Shown here piece after piece: positions 53,529-62,879 of a stretch of DNA of 64,000 bases (position 1 is the first letter of the stretch; each line of letters starts with the position of its first letter). Source of the DNA: Streptococcus sp. oral taxon 056 str. F0418. Lineage in GTDB: Bacteria; Bacillota; Bacilli; Lactobacillales; Streptococcaceae. A program made the position numbers and the translations under genes. Where the stretch lies: positions 1,384,001 to 1,448,000 of the forward strand of contig NZ_AFQU01000001.1 of assembly GCF_000220065.1 (NCBI RefSeq). The letters run 5' to 3'. The notes beneath the pieces were generated by a model. The model saw only the letters and a list, made by a program, of their open reading frames with translations, searched no databases and was not told the DNA's origin.

Positions 53529-53650
53529 CTAAGAATATCCAGGACTCTCAATCATTCGTTTTTTAATTCCTTTGCTAGACTAATCTGTCTCATTGTATCA
53601 CAAAAAAGGGCAAAAAAGATAGAAGGCAGACTTAAAAAATATTGCGAAAT

Positions 53651-53679
53651 TTGACAGGTAAGCCTTGATATGATAAGAT
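53651..53679 (+). promoter_or_regulatory. Promoter of rocS
   Basis: TTGACA (53651-53656), 17-bp spacer, TAAGAT (53674-53679) with TGa extension. Confidence 0.8.
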
Positions 53680-53717
53680 TTAGGTATCTATATCTAGAAA
53701 AAGTTTTTGAGGAAATT

Positions 53718-54212
53718 ATGGCAATTGAAAAGACAGTCAGTGAGTTAGCTGAGATTCTCGGAGTTAGTCGTCAAGCGATTAACAATCGTGTCAAGGCGCT
53801 TCCGCCGGAAGATACTGAAAAGAACGATAAAGGGGTCACAGTAGTGACCCGTAGTGGTTTGATTAAGCTGGAAGAAATCTATAAAAAGACTATTTTTGAA
53901 GATGAGCCGGTCAGTGAAGATGTTAAGCAGCGAGAGCTGATGGAAATTTTGGTAGATGAGAAGAATGCTGAGATTGTGCGTCTCTATGAACAGCTTAAGG
54001 CCAAGGACAGCCAGCTAGCTAAAAAAGATGAGCAGCTGCGTATCAAGGATGTTCAGATTGCTGAAAAAGACAAACAGCTGGATCAGCAACAACAGTTGAC
54101 AGCAAAGGCCATGAGTGAGCGTGAGACCTTGCTGTTGGAACTGGATGAAGCTAAAGAGCAAGCTCAAAAACAAGAGAATAAAGGCTTCTGGGCGCGTTTG
54201 CTTGGGAAGTAA
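53718..54212 (+). CDS. rocS: Chromosome segregation regulator RocS (DUF536-like)
   Basis: A 164-residue protein with an N-terminal helix-turn-helix (VSELAEILGVSRQAINNRVK, residues 6-25), a central DUF536 segment, a long coiled coil (about 75-150, with repeated KDxQLxxKD units) and a short amphipathic C-terminal helix KGFWARLLGK suited to membrane binding. This is the layout of pneumococcal RocS, which binds DNA and the membrane and helps chromosome segregation and the capsule/ParB interplay. ATG 53718 follows GAGG and gives the family length; the frame is open to 53670. Confidence 0.85.
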   Translation: MAIEKTVSELAEILGVSRQAINNRVKALPPEDTEKNDKGVTVVTRSGLIKLEEIYKKTIFEDEPVSEDVKQRELMEILVDEKNAEIVRLYEQLKAKDSQLAKKDEQLRIKDVQIAEKDKQLDQQQQLTAKAMSERETLLLELDEAKEQAQKQENKGFWARLLGK

Positions 54213-54216
54213 AAAG

Positions 54217-54246
54217 AGGGCTGGGGCAGAATTGTCTCAGCCTTAC
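54217..54246 (+). terminator. Terminator after rocS
   Basis: A stem with GGCTG (54219-54223) and CAGCC (54238-54242), extended by GGCA/TGTC; the T tract is weak. Confidence 0.5.
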
Positions 54247-54271
54247 CTTATTATGAAAAGAAAGGAACAGA

Positions 54272-56032
54272 ATGAGACCACATAAGCTAGGTTTAAGGCG
54301 ACTTTACCGAAATTTAGATCGAATATTATTACTATTTTTCATTGTATTTATGATGATGGAGTTTGCTTGGATACCTTTTACATCTTGGGCAGCTGAGTCA
54401 CTTCTTAAGCAGACAGGTTATGAGTTCTTGTCTTACAATAATGCGGTGAGCGTTTTTTCAGCAAATTGGCTAGTGACGACTCAATTTGTGATCCTCTTTT
54501 TAGTAAATTTATTGGTTGCTTATTCTCAAATTGGAATAATCTTTATGGGGGTTCGCAATCTATTAGACGAAGAAGAACGCACTCATTTTGGTTTTCTCAA
54601 AGCGACTTTTCGTGATAGCTGGGTAATGTTGTTGCGAGCAAGGCCCAGTAAGGTTCTCTTTATTGTTTGCTATATGGGAATTCTATTTCCTTTTATGCGA
54701 CAAATTTTGAAGATCTATTATCTAAATAAGCTATTAATTCCAGACTTTATTGTGACCTATCTGGAAAATCAGTATTATTTAGGTATTGCTATCAGCATCT
54801 TCGTTCTTATTTTATTTCTAATTGCTGTGCGCTTGATGTTTGCAGTTCCTAAAATTTTCTTAGAAAAGATACCCGTTCGTAAGGCCATCCAGTTTAGCTT
54901 GGATAAGACGCGAAAACGACTGCTCCATTATTCTTGGCACTTGTCTTGGATTATTTTTAAAAGTCTCTTTATTTATGCTTTTTCTATTTTAATGCTAATC
55001 TTCTTACAGCATTATGCTGATACTCAGTCTAATATGATTAGCCTTGGAATTGGGATTTTTAACTTTATTTTGATGAAATTAGCTTATTATTTTATGTTGA
55101 GCTATTTTCTGATCAAATTCCTTTCTTTTTTGACGGACAAAGCTTTAGCCGATTATCCTCAGAAAAAAGGGAGTCCTTGGTTGCGAGGTTTTGTTTTACT
55201 GATATCCTGCTTGGTATTTGCAGCAGAAGGCTTGATTTATTTGCATTTTCCTTTGCAAACGATTCCGAAAACCATCTCGCACAGAGGAGTTTCAGATGGA
55301 AATGGTGTGCAAAACACAGTTGAGTCGTTAGAAAAGACGGCTCTACTCAAGCCAGATTATGTCGAAATGGATGTTCAGGAAACGAAGGATGGGCAGTTTG
55401 TCATGATGCACGATACGACTCTAAAAAATTTAGCTGGTATAGATAAACGCCCTCAAGAGTTAACCCTGGCGGAATTGACTGCGTTGGATATTTACGAGAA
55501 TGGCTATCGGACTAAAATATCTAGTTTTGATACTTATTTAAAACGAGCGAATCAACTGGGCCAAAGGCTTTTGATTGAAATAAAAACGAGTAAGCTAGAT
55601 TCTAGTGATATGATGGATCGTTTTTTGAAAAAATATGCGGCAACGATAAAAATTTATGGTCATCAAATGCAATCTTTAGATTACCATGTGATTGATAAAG
55701 TGTTGGATTATGATAAGGATATACAAGTCTTCTTTATCTTGCCTTATAATACGATTTTTCCTCGTACTCAGGCATCAGGCTATACGATGGAATATTCGAC
55801 GTTAGATGATAATTTTGTCAATAAAATATGGCAATCGGATAAGTACCTCTATGCTTGGACGATTAATACAGAAGATGCAACAGCGAAATCCTTTAGATTA
55901 GGAGTAGATGGGATTATCACAGATGATGTTTCCTATATCCAAAACTCGATTAAAGAGCTAAAAGATAATCCTAAATATGCTACTTTGCTAGAAAATAAGG
56001 CAAAGGATCTACTTAATTTTCCTGGTAATTAA
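54272..56032 (+). CDS. Membrane-anchored glycerophosphodiester phosphodiesterase
   Basis: A 586-residue protein: about eight hydrophobic segments in the first ~335 residues (glycerophosphoryl diester phosphodiesterase membrane domain) followed by a GDPD TIM-barrel domain. The catalytic start SHRGVSDGNGVQNTVES near residue 338 (H-R, then the Glu/Asn region), EMDVQETKDGQFVMMHD near 365 with the second His, LLIEIKT near 431, and the late YAWTIN and GVDGIITDD close the barrel. It probably cleaves glycerophosphodiesters or lipoteichoic-acid-type polymers outside the membrane. Copy C of the repeat starts one base after its stop. Confidence 0.88.
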   Translation: MRPHKLGLRRLYRNLDRILLLFFIVFMMMEFAWIPFTSWAAESLLKQTGYEFLSYNNAVSVFSANWLVTTQFVILFLVNLLVAYSQIGIIFMGVRNLLDEEERTHFGFLKATFRDSWVMLLRARPSKVLFIVCYMGILFPFMRQILKIYYLNKLLIPDFIVTYLENQYYLGIAISIFVLILFLIAVRLMFAVPKIFLEKIPVRKAIQFSLDKTRKRLLHYSWHLSWIIFKSLFIYAFSILMLIFLQHYADTQSNMISLGIGIFNFILMKLAYYFMLSYFLIKFLSFLTDKALADYPQKKGSPWLRGFVLLISCLVFAAEGLIYLHFPLQTIPKTISHRGVSDGNGVQNTVESLEKTALLKPDYVEMDVQETKDGQFVMMHDTTLKNLAGIDKRPQELTLAELTALDIYENGYRTKISSFDTYLKRANQLGQRLLIEIKTSKLDSSDMMDRFLKKYAATIKIYGHQMQSLDYHVIDKVLDYDKDIQVFFILPYNTIFPRTQASGYTMEYSTLDDNFVNKIWQSDKYLYAWTINTEDATAKSFRLGVDGIITDDVSYIQNSIKELKDNPKYATLLENKAKDLLNFPGN

Positions 56033-56033
56033 G

Positions 56034-56210
56034 AGAGTGGGACAGAAATCGGTAATTCGTCAGAATTCGATTTCGTCGTCCCACCTCCGCACAGTTGAGT
56101 AGGGCTGTAAAAGCTGATGAAATCAGCGTAGTAGAGCCCACTCAACCACTGCGTCTTGCTCGACAATCCAAAGACAATTGAGAGGCTAGGACTTTTGTCC
56201 CAGCCTCTTT
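56034..56210 (+). repeat. Three-hairpin intergenic repeat, copy C
   Basis: This ~177-bp copy fills the whole gap between two convergent genes: it starts one base after the phosphodiesterase stop and ends four bases before the ebfC stop. It is the same sequence and orientation as copy B, with only a few substitutions, and its last hairpin (GAGGCTAGGAC...GTCCCAGCCTC) is terminator-like. Confidence 0.88.
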
Positions 56211-56214
56211 CTGC

Positions 56215-56514
56215 TTAAAATGGTAATTTTCCTGCGAATGCGCCCATTTTCTTTTTAGTTGCCTCATCGATTTGTTCAAGTGCATGGTTCAGAGCTTGAA
56301 CAGTCATATCAGATAGGGTTTCAAGGTCATCTGGGTCAACAACTGCAGCCTGGAAATCAATCTTGACGACTTTTTTATCGCCAGTCAAAGTTGCAGTGAC
56401 TAAATCTTGAGCAGATTTTCCGATAAATTGTGTTGCAGCTAATTCTGCTTGGTTTTGTTCCATTTGTTTTTGAAGTTTCTGTGCTTGTTTCATCACTGAT
56501 TGCATGTTCATCAT
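56215..56514 (-). CDS. YbaB/EbfC family nucleoid-associated protein
   Basis: A 99-residue DNA-binding protein with the family pattern: Met/Gln-rich N-terminal helix ([19 protein letters not shown]), beta strands [16 protein letters not shown], and a C-terminal helix [20 protein letters not shown]. YbaB/EbfC dimers form 'tweezers' that bind DNA without strong sequence preference. It lies on the minus strand 52 bases after pepX and may be read through from it; the repeat copy C ends transcription. Confidence 0.9.
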   Translation of the reverse strand: MMNMQSVMKQAQKLQKQMEQNQAELAATQFIGKSAQDLVTATLTGDKKVVKIDFQAAVVDPDDLETLSDMTVQALNHALEQIDEATKKKMGAFAGKLPF

Positions 56515-56566
56515 CTTATTTTTGTCTCCTTTTATTAAGGGTGAAGCCTTGTTTGTTTTCTCTTGA

Positions 56567-58846
56567 CTATTTTACCATATCTGGTAAATCTAAGCTAGAT
56601 TTTTCTAGGTCAATGGTCAGTTTGTAATCTGTCTTATCCCGTACAGTATGTTCAAAGTCTGTTGTGTAAAGTACGAGGCGTAATTTGGCACCTTTTGCCA
56701 TCTTGTAAATAGTTGGTTGAAGTTCAAAAGATAGCTCCATCCATTGATTAGGGATGACTTCTTCAACAGTTAAGAGTTCTGTCCTATTTTGCAGGTTAAG
56801 GAAGCCTTTAGTGATGACACGATGTGGTGTATCTGCAAAAGGTAACTCCATTAGATTATCCAGCATATAGTAGCGACCATTATCCATGGCTCTGGGCTCT
56901 ATTGGGCTAGGAATTGGCGTGAGTCGTTTTGTAGAGCCATAGTCCAAAAGTTGTGCAGAAATTAGCCCCTTATTTGTGCTTGATTTGAGATGAAGGTTGA
57001 GTCTGACGGACCCATTAATAAATAGGTCATCTTCTAGTGGTAGATCAATGGTGATTTGTTGTGCTTTGTCTTCAAACAGCTCATTTTTAAAGATTTGATA
57101 GCTTTTTGCAAAGCGATTGTAGTCTTCGTCAGAATAATGATTTTGGATCTCTTGAGAGCCTTTACCAAGATGGAAATGAGCGTAGTTCTCTTGATTTCCA
57201 AAATCGTCTAGGCTCATCCAGTTTTGCGCCTGGCTATTGTCTTGCCAGATAACAGGTGGTAAGTCAAAGCTGGATGAATAGTTTAGTAATTTTTTAGATA
57301 AAAGGGCATTCATGCTTTCACGGAAGTCAATGGATTGCCAGTTATTCATGTAGACGTGAGCACCATTATGGAAGAAAAGATGCTTTTTGATGTGAGATGG
57401 CAGAGCATGAAACATCTGGTAGACATGGAGTGGCTTGACATTCCAGTCTTGGGAGCCGTGAGTGAAGACAACCTCTGCTTGAACCTTATCTGCATGGATC
57501 AGATAATTTCGATCATGCCAGAATTGGTTGTAGTCTCCAGTTTCCCTTTCTAAGTCACGCCTTTGCTTATCTAGACTTGCTTGGTAGGTATCGTTATGGC
57601 GCAAGTATTCGCCAGCTCTTAGGTTGCGAGAATAAGTTAGCTCAGTTAGAGATTCAAAGTCTTCTCCAGGATAGCCACCAGGACTAGTGACTAGACCATT
57701 TTCACGGTAGTAGTTGTACCAAGATGAAATACCAGCTTCAGCAATGATAACCTCAAGTCCATCTACACCAGTTGTGGCTAATCCGTTTGACATGGTTCCT
57801 AGGTAAGAAATACCAGTCGTAGCTACTTTTCCATTTGACCAAGTCGCTTTGATTTCTCGTTGGCGGCTATGATCAGTGAAAGCACGGCAACGACCATTAA
57901 GCCAGTCAATGACATTTTTGTAGGCTTCGATCTGGTGATAATCACCACTAGTCATCAATCCTTCAGAGTCCTTGGTTCCAACACCAGATACGTAGAGATT
58001 GGCAAAACCACGCGGAAGCAAATAATCATTGAGGGTATAAGTGCCTATATGGCCCAGCTTTTCTTCAGATGTCTCAACCAAGTTTGCCTGTCCTTGGGAT
58101 TCGACTGTTTGGATGATTGACTCTTGAAGCGTAATTTTTTTAGGTGTTTTGCAAGCTAAGTCTACATTCATATTGTGGAGTGCTTTATCACTTGCTTTGT
58201 CATTAGTCCCTTGATGATAGGGGCTAGCTGTCATGACTGCTGGGATATTTCCTTCAAATCGAGGGCGAATAATACTGACTTTTATCAGATCAGGTCGCCC
58301 ATCGCCATCTGTATCGACGCGAGACTCAACATAGACGACTTCACGGATAGCATCATGACTACTAAAAGTTGCGAGGCTCTTGCCGTTAAAATAGTGATAT
58401 TGATTGTCTTCAGGGATTAATCCTTCACTGACCAGCTGATCAACTAAAATATTTCCAGATTTTGTTCGAGTATTGAGGAGATGGTATAGATTTTCAAGGT
58501 TATTTCCGTAAGTAATCGGGAAGTTAATCTCTTTACAGAAGTCTGCTACATTTTCAAAATCTACGAAGGGAGTGAAGCCCAAAAGCTGCAAAGCTATGGT
58601 GTAGAAAACCACATCTGTCAGTTCACGATTGGACTCAAAAAAAGTCAATAGATCAGTTTCATTGTCTGCTACCATGTTGGACAAAATAGTATCTATGTTT
58701 TGGTAGCCGAATAGAGCTCTTTTTAAAAAGAGTAGAAGATTCTCTTTTGGAGAGTTTGTTGCTTGGAAATCAAAGCCAAGATTGCTCAGTTCGGTTAACA
58801 TGGTTTCTGTGGATGCTTTGGTATAGCTGTACTGATTATAACGCAT
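56567..58846 (-). CDS. pepX: Xaa-Pro dipeptidyl-peptidase
   Basis: PepX removes X-Pro dipeptides from peptide N-termini, feeding amino acid catabolism in lactic acid bacteria and streptococci. The 759-residue protein has the alpha-helical N-terminal domain, the alpha/beta-hydrolase core with the catalytic Ser in [10 protein letters not shown] near residue 346, the Asp in GSQDWNVKP near 467, the His in FHNGAHVYM near 497, and the C-terminal jelly-roll domain. It is divergent from the glpF-like gene, an old neighbourhood shared with lactococci. Confidence 0.95.
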   Translation of the reverse strand: MRYNQYSYTKASTETMLTELSNLGFDFQATNSPKENLLLFLKRALFGYQNIDTILSNMVADNETDLLTFFESNRELTDVVFYTIALQLLGFTPFVDFENVADFCKEINFPITYGNNLENLYHLLNTRTKSGNILVDQLVSEGLIPEDNQYHYFNGKSLATFSSHDAIREVVYVESRVDTDGDGRPDLIKVSIIRPRFEGNIPAVMTASPYHQGTNDKASDKALHNMNVDLACKTPKKITLQESIIQTVESQGQANLVETSEEKLGHIGTYTLNDYLLPRGFANLYVSGVGTKDSEGLMTSGDYHQIEAYKNVIDWLNGRCRAFTDHSRQREIKATWSNGKVATTGISYLGTMSNGLATTGVDGLEVIIAEAGISSWYNYYRENGLVTSPGGYPGEDFESLTELTYSRNLRAGEYLRHNDTYQASLDKQRRDLERETGDYNQFWHDRNYLIHADKVQAEVVFTHGSQDWNVKPLHVYQMFHALPSHIKKHLFFHNGAHVYMNNWQSIDFRESMNALLSKKLLNYSSSFDLPPVIWQDNSQAQNWMSLDDFGNQENYAHFHLGKGSQEIQNHYSDEDYNRFAKSYQIFKNELFEDKAQQITIDLPLEDDLFINGSVRLNLHLKSSTNKGLISAQLLDYGSTKRLTPIPSPIEPRAMDNGRYYMLDNLMELPFADTPHRVITKGFLNLQNRTELLTVEEVIPNQWMELSFELQPTIYKMAKGAKLRLVLYTTDFEHTVRDKTDYKLTIDLEKSSLDLPDMVK

Positions 58847-58949
58847 GTTTTTACTCCTTTTTTGTATTTATCTAAAATTGACCTTTACATTCTCCATTAT
58901 AACTGATACAATAAAGTTTGTCTAAAAATTTTATAAGGAGATTGAACAC

Positions 58950-59801
58950 ATGGATGTTACATGGATGGCGAAATACATCACAGAATTTCTGGGTACTGCC
59001 ATTTTGATTATTTTAGGAAACGGTGCTGTTGCCAACGTTGAGTTGAAAGGCACTAAGGGTCACCAAAGTGGGTGGTTAGTTATTGCAGTTGGTTATGGAA
59101 TGGGTGTTATGATCCCCGCTCTTATGTTTGGAAATGTTTCAGGAAATCACATTAACCCAGCTTTCACCTTAGGTTTGGCTGTTAGTGGTTACTTTGAATG
59201 GGGACATGTTGCTCCTTACATTGCAGCTCAGATTTTGGGAGCGATGTTTGGACAAGCTCTTGTGGTTGCGACTCACCGTCCTTACTATTTAAAAACTGAC
59301 AATGCAAATCATATCTTAGGAAGTTTCTCAACTATTTCAAGCCTCGACCATGGAACACCTGAGTCTCGTAAAGCAGCAACTATTAATGGTTTTATAAATG
59401 AGTTTGTTGGTTCATTTGTGCTTTTCTTTGCAGCTCTCGCTATGACAAAGAATTATTTTGGTGCAGAAGTTGCTAAGTTTGCAACAACTCAAGGCGTAGA
59501 TGCTTCTACTATTCAAGGTAAAGTACAAATTGGGCACTATGTCAACAGCGGTTTGGCTGTTTCTCACTTAGCGCTTGGTTTCCTTGTGATGGCTTTGGTG
59601 ACTTCACTTGGTGGTCCTACAGGTCCTGGTTTGAACCCTGCACGTGACTTTGGTCCTCGTTTACTTCATGCTATCTTACCTAAATCAATCCTTGGTGAGC
59701 ACAAAGGTGATTCAAAATGGTGGTATGCTTGGGTACCAGTCGTAGCACCTATCCTTGCAGGTATCACTGCTGTTATGTTATTTAAACTTATCTACGGATA
59801 A
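58950..59801 (+). CDS. Aquaporin/glycerol facilitator family protein
   Basis: A 283-residue MIP-family channel with six membrane segments and both pore-forming NPA boxes: GNHINPAFTLG near residue 68 and GPGLNPARDFGPR near 228 (the arginine is the selectivity-filter residue). The Asp after the second NPA box and its length favour a glycerol/water facilitator (GlpF or Gla type) over a strict aquaporin. It sits divergently next to pepX, as does the lactococcal gla gene, and starts at ATG 58950 behind AAGGAG. Confidence 0.9.
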   Translation: MDVTWMAKYITEFLGTAILIILGNGAVANVELKGTKGHQSGWLVIAVGYGMGVMIPALMFGNVSGNHINPAFTLGLAVSGYFEWGHVAPYIAAQILGAMFGQALVVATHRPYYLKTDNANHILGSFSTISSLDHGTPESRKAATINGFINEFVGSFVLFFAALAMTKNYFGAEVAKFATTQGVDASTIQGKVQIGHYVNSGLAVSHLALGFLVMALVTSLGGPTGPGLNPARDFGPRLLHAILPKSILGEHKGDSKWWYAWVPVVAPILAGITAVMLFKLIYG

Positions 59802-59803
59802 TC

Positions 59804-59826
59804 AAGAGGGCGCAAGCCCTTTTTAT
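59804..59826 (+). terminator. Terminator after the glycerol facilitator gene
   Basis: AAGAGGGC (59804-59811) pairs with GCCCT TTT (59816-59823) around GCAA, with a T tract. Confidence 0.82.
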
Positions 59827-60061
59827 TTTATTCTTTTAAATGAAAAGGCGAGATGGAGCATAAAATGAAAGCTAAGTATTTTGAGTGGGACCACTTAAAT
59901 GGATGTAGATGATGCTTTTTTACTTTGAACTTATTTGATTATTAGCCAGGCCTGACTGCTATTTTGAAGAGAGGGCTGGGACTCATCAAAACTATTTACA
60001 GTATGAATTCGAATCTGCCAATGGTTTGGTTGTTGCCCACAATGTTTATTGTTGATTTACT
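59827..60061. other. Intergenic stretch with a worn repeat fragment
   Basis: About 235 bases without a convincing gene. AGAGGGCTGGGACTCA at 59969-59984 resembles the last hairpin of the three-hairpin repeat, suggesting a decayed copy. A short ATG frame at 59864 lacks support. Confidence 0.4.
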
Positions 60062-60089
60062 AGTAGCAGGAATAACCTGCTACTTTTTG
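60062..60089 (+). terminator. Terminator hairpin upstream of cppA
   Basis: A perfect 9-bp stem (AGTAGCAGG 60062-60070, CCTGCTACT 60076-60084) followed by TTTTG, though the gene it ends is not evident. Confidence 0.8.
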
Positions 60090-60181
60090 TTTAAGCTTGT
60101 GTTTGTTTTTCTCGAAATTTTGTATAATTATTTGTAAAATGAGCCAAAATTTTCTACAATAGAAGAGACTTGGAGGAATTT

Positions 60182-60919
60182 ATGACAACGAATGATCAGA
60201 TAATAAAGACAGTTCCAGTATTAAAAGTAAATAACCGTCGCTTAAATCTTGAATTTTATTGCCGCACATTGGGAATGAAAAACCTTCTGGAGGAGGGAGC
60301 GATTGTTAGTCTAGGGGATCAGACGAAGAGTGAAAAGCTTGTGATTGAAGAATCCCCAAGCATGCGTACACGTAAAGTAGAAGGACCGAAAAAAATTGCT
60401 CAAATCACCTTGAAAGTTGTGGATCCAAAAGAAATCGAAGCTTTGTTACATCAAGCGCCTCAAATTCATCAAATCTATAAAGGAAAGAAAGGCTATGCTT
60501 TTACAGCCATCTCTCCAGAAGGGGATTTTTTCTTTGTTCATGCAGAAGACGATGTAGCTACGTTAGAGGCTATCTCAGATTTGCCAGTATTTGAATTGCA
60601 GGAACATTTTGTTGGTTTAACTCAGTTTCACATTGAGGAAATTGTGCTGCATGTTCCAAATAAGGCAAAGGCAGAATCTTATTATCAAGCAATTAGCTTA
60701 ACTCTTCCGCTTGCTTTTAAAGAAGAAATAGGACCAGATTTGTTGGTGAATAATGATATTACATGGGACTTGTCTATGTTAAAATTTTCTGTGGAATCGT
60801 TTGATGTAGATGAATTATCTGGTTTATTTGAAGAACGAGATTTATTTATACCAAAGTCTAAGAAGTTTCTTTTGACGACCGATGATAGTCGTATTGAATT
60901 GTGGTTTGAAAAGGCATGA
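60182..60919 (+). CDS. cppA: CppA-like protein (putative C3-degrading proteinase, VOC fold)
   Basis: A 245-residue protein with two tandem VOC-type domains, colinear with pneumococcal CppA from memory: VPVLKVNNRRLNLEFYCRTLGMKNLLEE at the start, EESPSMRTRKVEGPKKIAQ near residue 52, FVHAEDDVATLEA, and a C-terminal DLSMLKFSV ... IPKSKKFLLTTDDSRIELWFEKA. CppA was described as degrading complement C3, but no protease motif or signal peptide is visible, so an intracellular glyoxalase-like role is equally possible. ATG 60182 follows TTGGAGGAA. The serine-hydrolase gene overlaps its end by four bases. Confidence 0.82.
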   Translation: MTTNDQIIKTVPVLKVNNRRLNLEFYCRTLGMKNLLEEGAIVSLGDQTKSEKLVIEESPSMRTRKVEGPKKIAQITLKVVDPKEIEALLHQAPQIHQIYKGKKGYAFTAISPEGDFFFVHAEDDVATLEAISDLPVFELQEHFVGLTQFHIEEIVLHVPNKAKAESYYQAISLTLPLAFKEEIGPDLLVNNDITWDLSMLKFSVESFDVDELSGLFEERDLFIPKSKKFLLTTDDSRIELWFEKA

Positions 60920-61850
60920 CAAAACAAAAGATTTTTGAGAAAATCGAAGACCAGATTGAACAAGGGATTTATCCTGGAGCGAGTCTGGCCTTGTACCAAG
61001 CTAGCCAGTGGCAGGAATCATATTTTGGTTTGGCTAATCCGCAAGAAAAAAAGCCACTCAAGCTGGTTTGGTCTATGACTTGGCTAGCGTCAGCAAGGTG
61101 GTCGGAGTCGGAACTCTGGCAGCCTTTTTGTGTGAGCAAGGCAAATTGGATCTGGATTTGCCCTTACAGCATTATTATCCGGCCTTTCATCGAGAAGATG
61201 TAACTGTGCGTCAGCTCTTGACTCACACATCAGGACTGGATCCCTTTATTCCCAATCGTGATCAGCTGACAGCTCCTGAGTTGAAAGCAGCGCTCAATCA
61301 TTTGACGGTGCTTGAAGATAAGACCTTCCGCTATACGGATGTGAATTTTCTGCTCTTGGGCTTTATGTTGGAAGAGATCTATGGTCAAGCTTTGGATCAG
61401 ATTTTTCAAAGTCAGATTTTCCAGCCTTGGGGTTTGGCTGAGACAGGTTTTGGACCAGTTCCAGGTGCTGTGCCGACCATTCGCGGTGTTCAGGATGGTC
61501 AGGTTCATGATCCCAAGGCGCGTGTTCTAGGCATTCATGCTGGCAGTGCTGGCTTATTTTCAACTCTCAGGGATTTGGAGATATTTCTGGAACATTATCT
61601 GGAGGATGACTTTGCGGCCAATTTGACCCAGAATTTTTCCAAGGAGCCAGGCAAAAGGCGCGGTCTAGCTTGGAACTTAGAGGGCAGCTGGCTGGATCAC
61701 ACTGGCTACACGGGAACCTTTATCATGTATAATCGCAAGGAGCAAAAGGCAGCTATTTTCCTGTCTAACCGGACCTATGAAAAAGACGAGCGAGCTCAAT
61801 GGATCTTAGATCGTAACCAGCTGATGGATCTAATAAGAAAAGAACTTTAA
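60916..61850 (+). pseudogene. Serine hydrolase (beta-lactamase/PBP-like), split by a frameshift
   Basis: Two overlapping frames together form one ~311-residue protein of the beta-lactamase-related family. Frame 1 (ATG 60916, four-base overlap with cppA) covers residues 1-44; frame 2 continues with YDLASVSKVVGVGT (S-x-x-K catalytic motif), LTHTSGLDPF, RYTDVNFLLLG (Y-x-N-like) and HTGYTGTF (H-T-G motif). Adding one A to the run at 61046-61052 joins the frames as ...KKATQAGLVYDLASVSK. It may be an esterase or a cell-wall peptide hydrolase. The break may be an assembly artefact. Confidence 0.8.
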
Positions 61851-61852
61851 AA

Positions 61853-61881
61853 AACTCCGGCTGTAAGCCCCGGAGTTTTAT
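61853..61881 (+). terminator. Terminator after the serine hydrolase gene
   Basis: AACTCCGG (61853-61860) pairs with CCGGAGTT (61870-61877), followed by TT. Confidence 0.82.
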
Positions 61882-62000
61882 CATGTCTGCCTATAAAAAT
61901 ATCGGCCTCTAGCTCCAGTGATTTTCTCTTAATAAAAATCGCTTTTTTTGCTAAAGTATATTAAAATAAGATAGAGAGAATCTACAAACAAGAGAAGAAT

Positions 62001-62879
62001 ATGACAAAAGAAATTGGTGTCGGCAAGGCACATAGTAAAATTATTTTAATGGGAGAGCATTCGGTTGTCTACGGATATCCTGCCATTTCCCTGCCTCTTA
62101 ATCGTATTGAAGTAACCTGTCAGGTCTTTCCGTCTGATCAAGTCTGGACCCTCTACGCCGATGATACGCTGTCTATGGCTGTTTTTGCCTGTCTAGAACA
62201 TCTAGGCAGGCAAGGGGCTAAGATTCGCTGTCAGGTGGAGTCCATGGTCCCTGAGAAGCGGGGGATGGGGTCTTCAGCCGCAGTCAGTATTGCGGCTATT
62301 CGGGCGGTCTTTGACTACTTTGAAGAAGAGCTGGATGACCAGACGCTGGAAATTCTAGCCAATCGGGCGGAGATGATTGCCCATATGAATCCCAGCGGCC
62401 TTGATGCCAAGACCTGCCTCAGCGATGTGGCTATTAAGTTTATCCGCAATTTCGGTTTCAGTGAAATTGAGCTGGATCTGGGTGCCTTTTTAGTGATTGC
62501 AGATACGGGCATTCACGGCCATACCCGTGAAGCTATCCGTGCTGTAGAAAGTCAGGGTCAAAAGGCTCTGCCTTTGCTCCAAGAATTGGGGAATTTAACG
62601 AAAATCCTTGAGAAGGCTATTTCTATCAAGGACTTGATGACAATGGGACAAGCTATGACAAAAGCTCATGAGAAGCTAGCCAAGCTAGGAGTGTCTTGCC
62701 AGAAAGCAGATGAGCTGGTGGCGGCAGCGCTTGAAAATGGAGCTTTGGGTGCTAAAATGAGTGGCGGTGGCCTGGGTGGCTGTGTCATTGCTCTTGTAAG
62801 AGAAAAAAGTCAGGCGGAGGCCTTAGCCGCCTTATTGAGAGAGAAAGGGGCCATTAACACATGGATCGAAAGCCTGTAA
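62001..62879 (+). CDS. mvk: Mevalonate kinase
   Basis: Mevalonate kinase phosphorylates mevalonate at the start of the lower mevalonate pathway to isopentenyl diphosphate. The 292-residue GHMP kinase has the N-terminal KAHSKIILMGEHSVVYGYPAIS, the ATP loop PEKRGMGSSAAVSIA near residue 89, the catalytic Asp in HMNPSGLDAKT near 132, and KMSGGGLGGCVIAL near 253. It overlaps mvaD by 19 bases and starts the streptococcal mevalonate operon, which continues beyond the window. Confidence 0.93.
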   Translation: MTKEIGVGKAHSKIILMGEHSVVYGYPAISLPLNRIEVTCQVFPSDQVWTLYADDTLSMAVFACLEHLGRQGAKIRCQVESMVPEKRGMGSSAAVSIAAIRAVFDYFEEELDDQTLEILANRAEMIAHMNPSGLDAKTCLSDVAIKFIRNFGFSEIELDLGAFLVIADTGIHGHTREAIRAVESQGQKALPLLQELGNLTKILEKAISIKDLMTMGQAMTKAHEKLAKLGVSCQKADELVAAALENGALGAKMSGGGLGGCVIALVREKSQAEALAALLREKGAINTWIESL

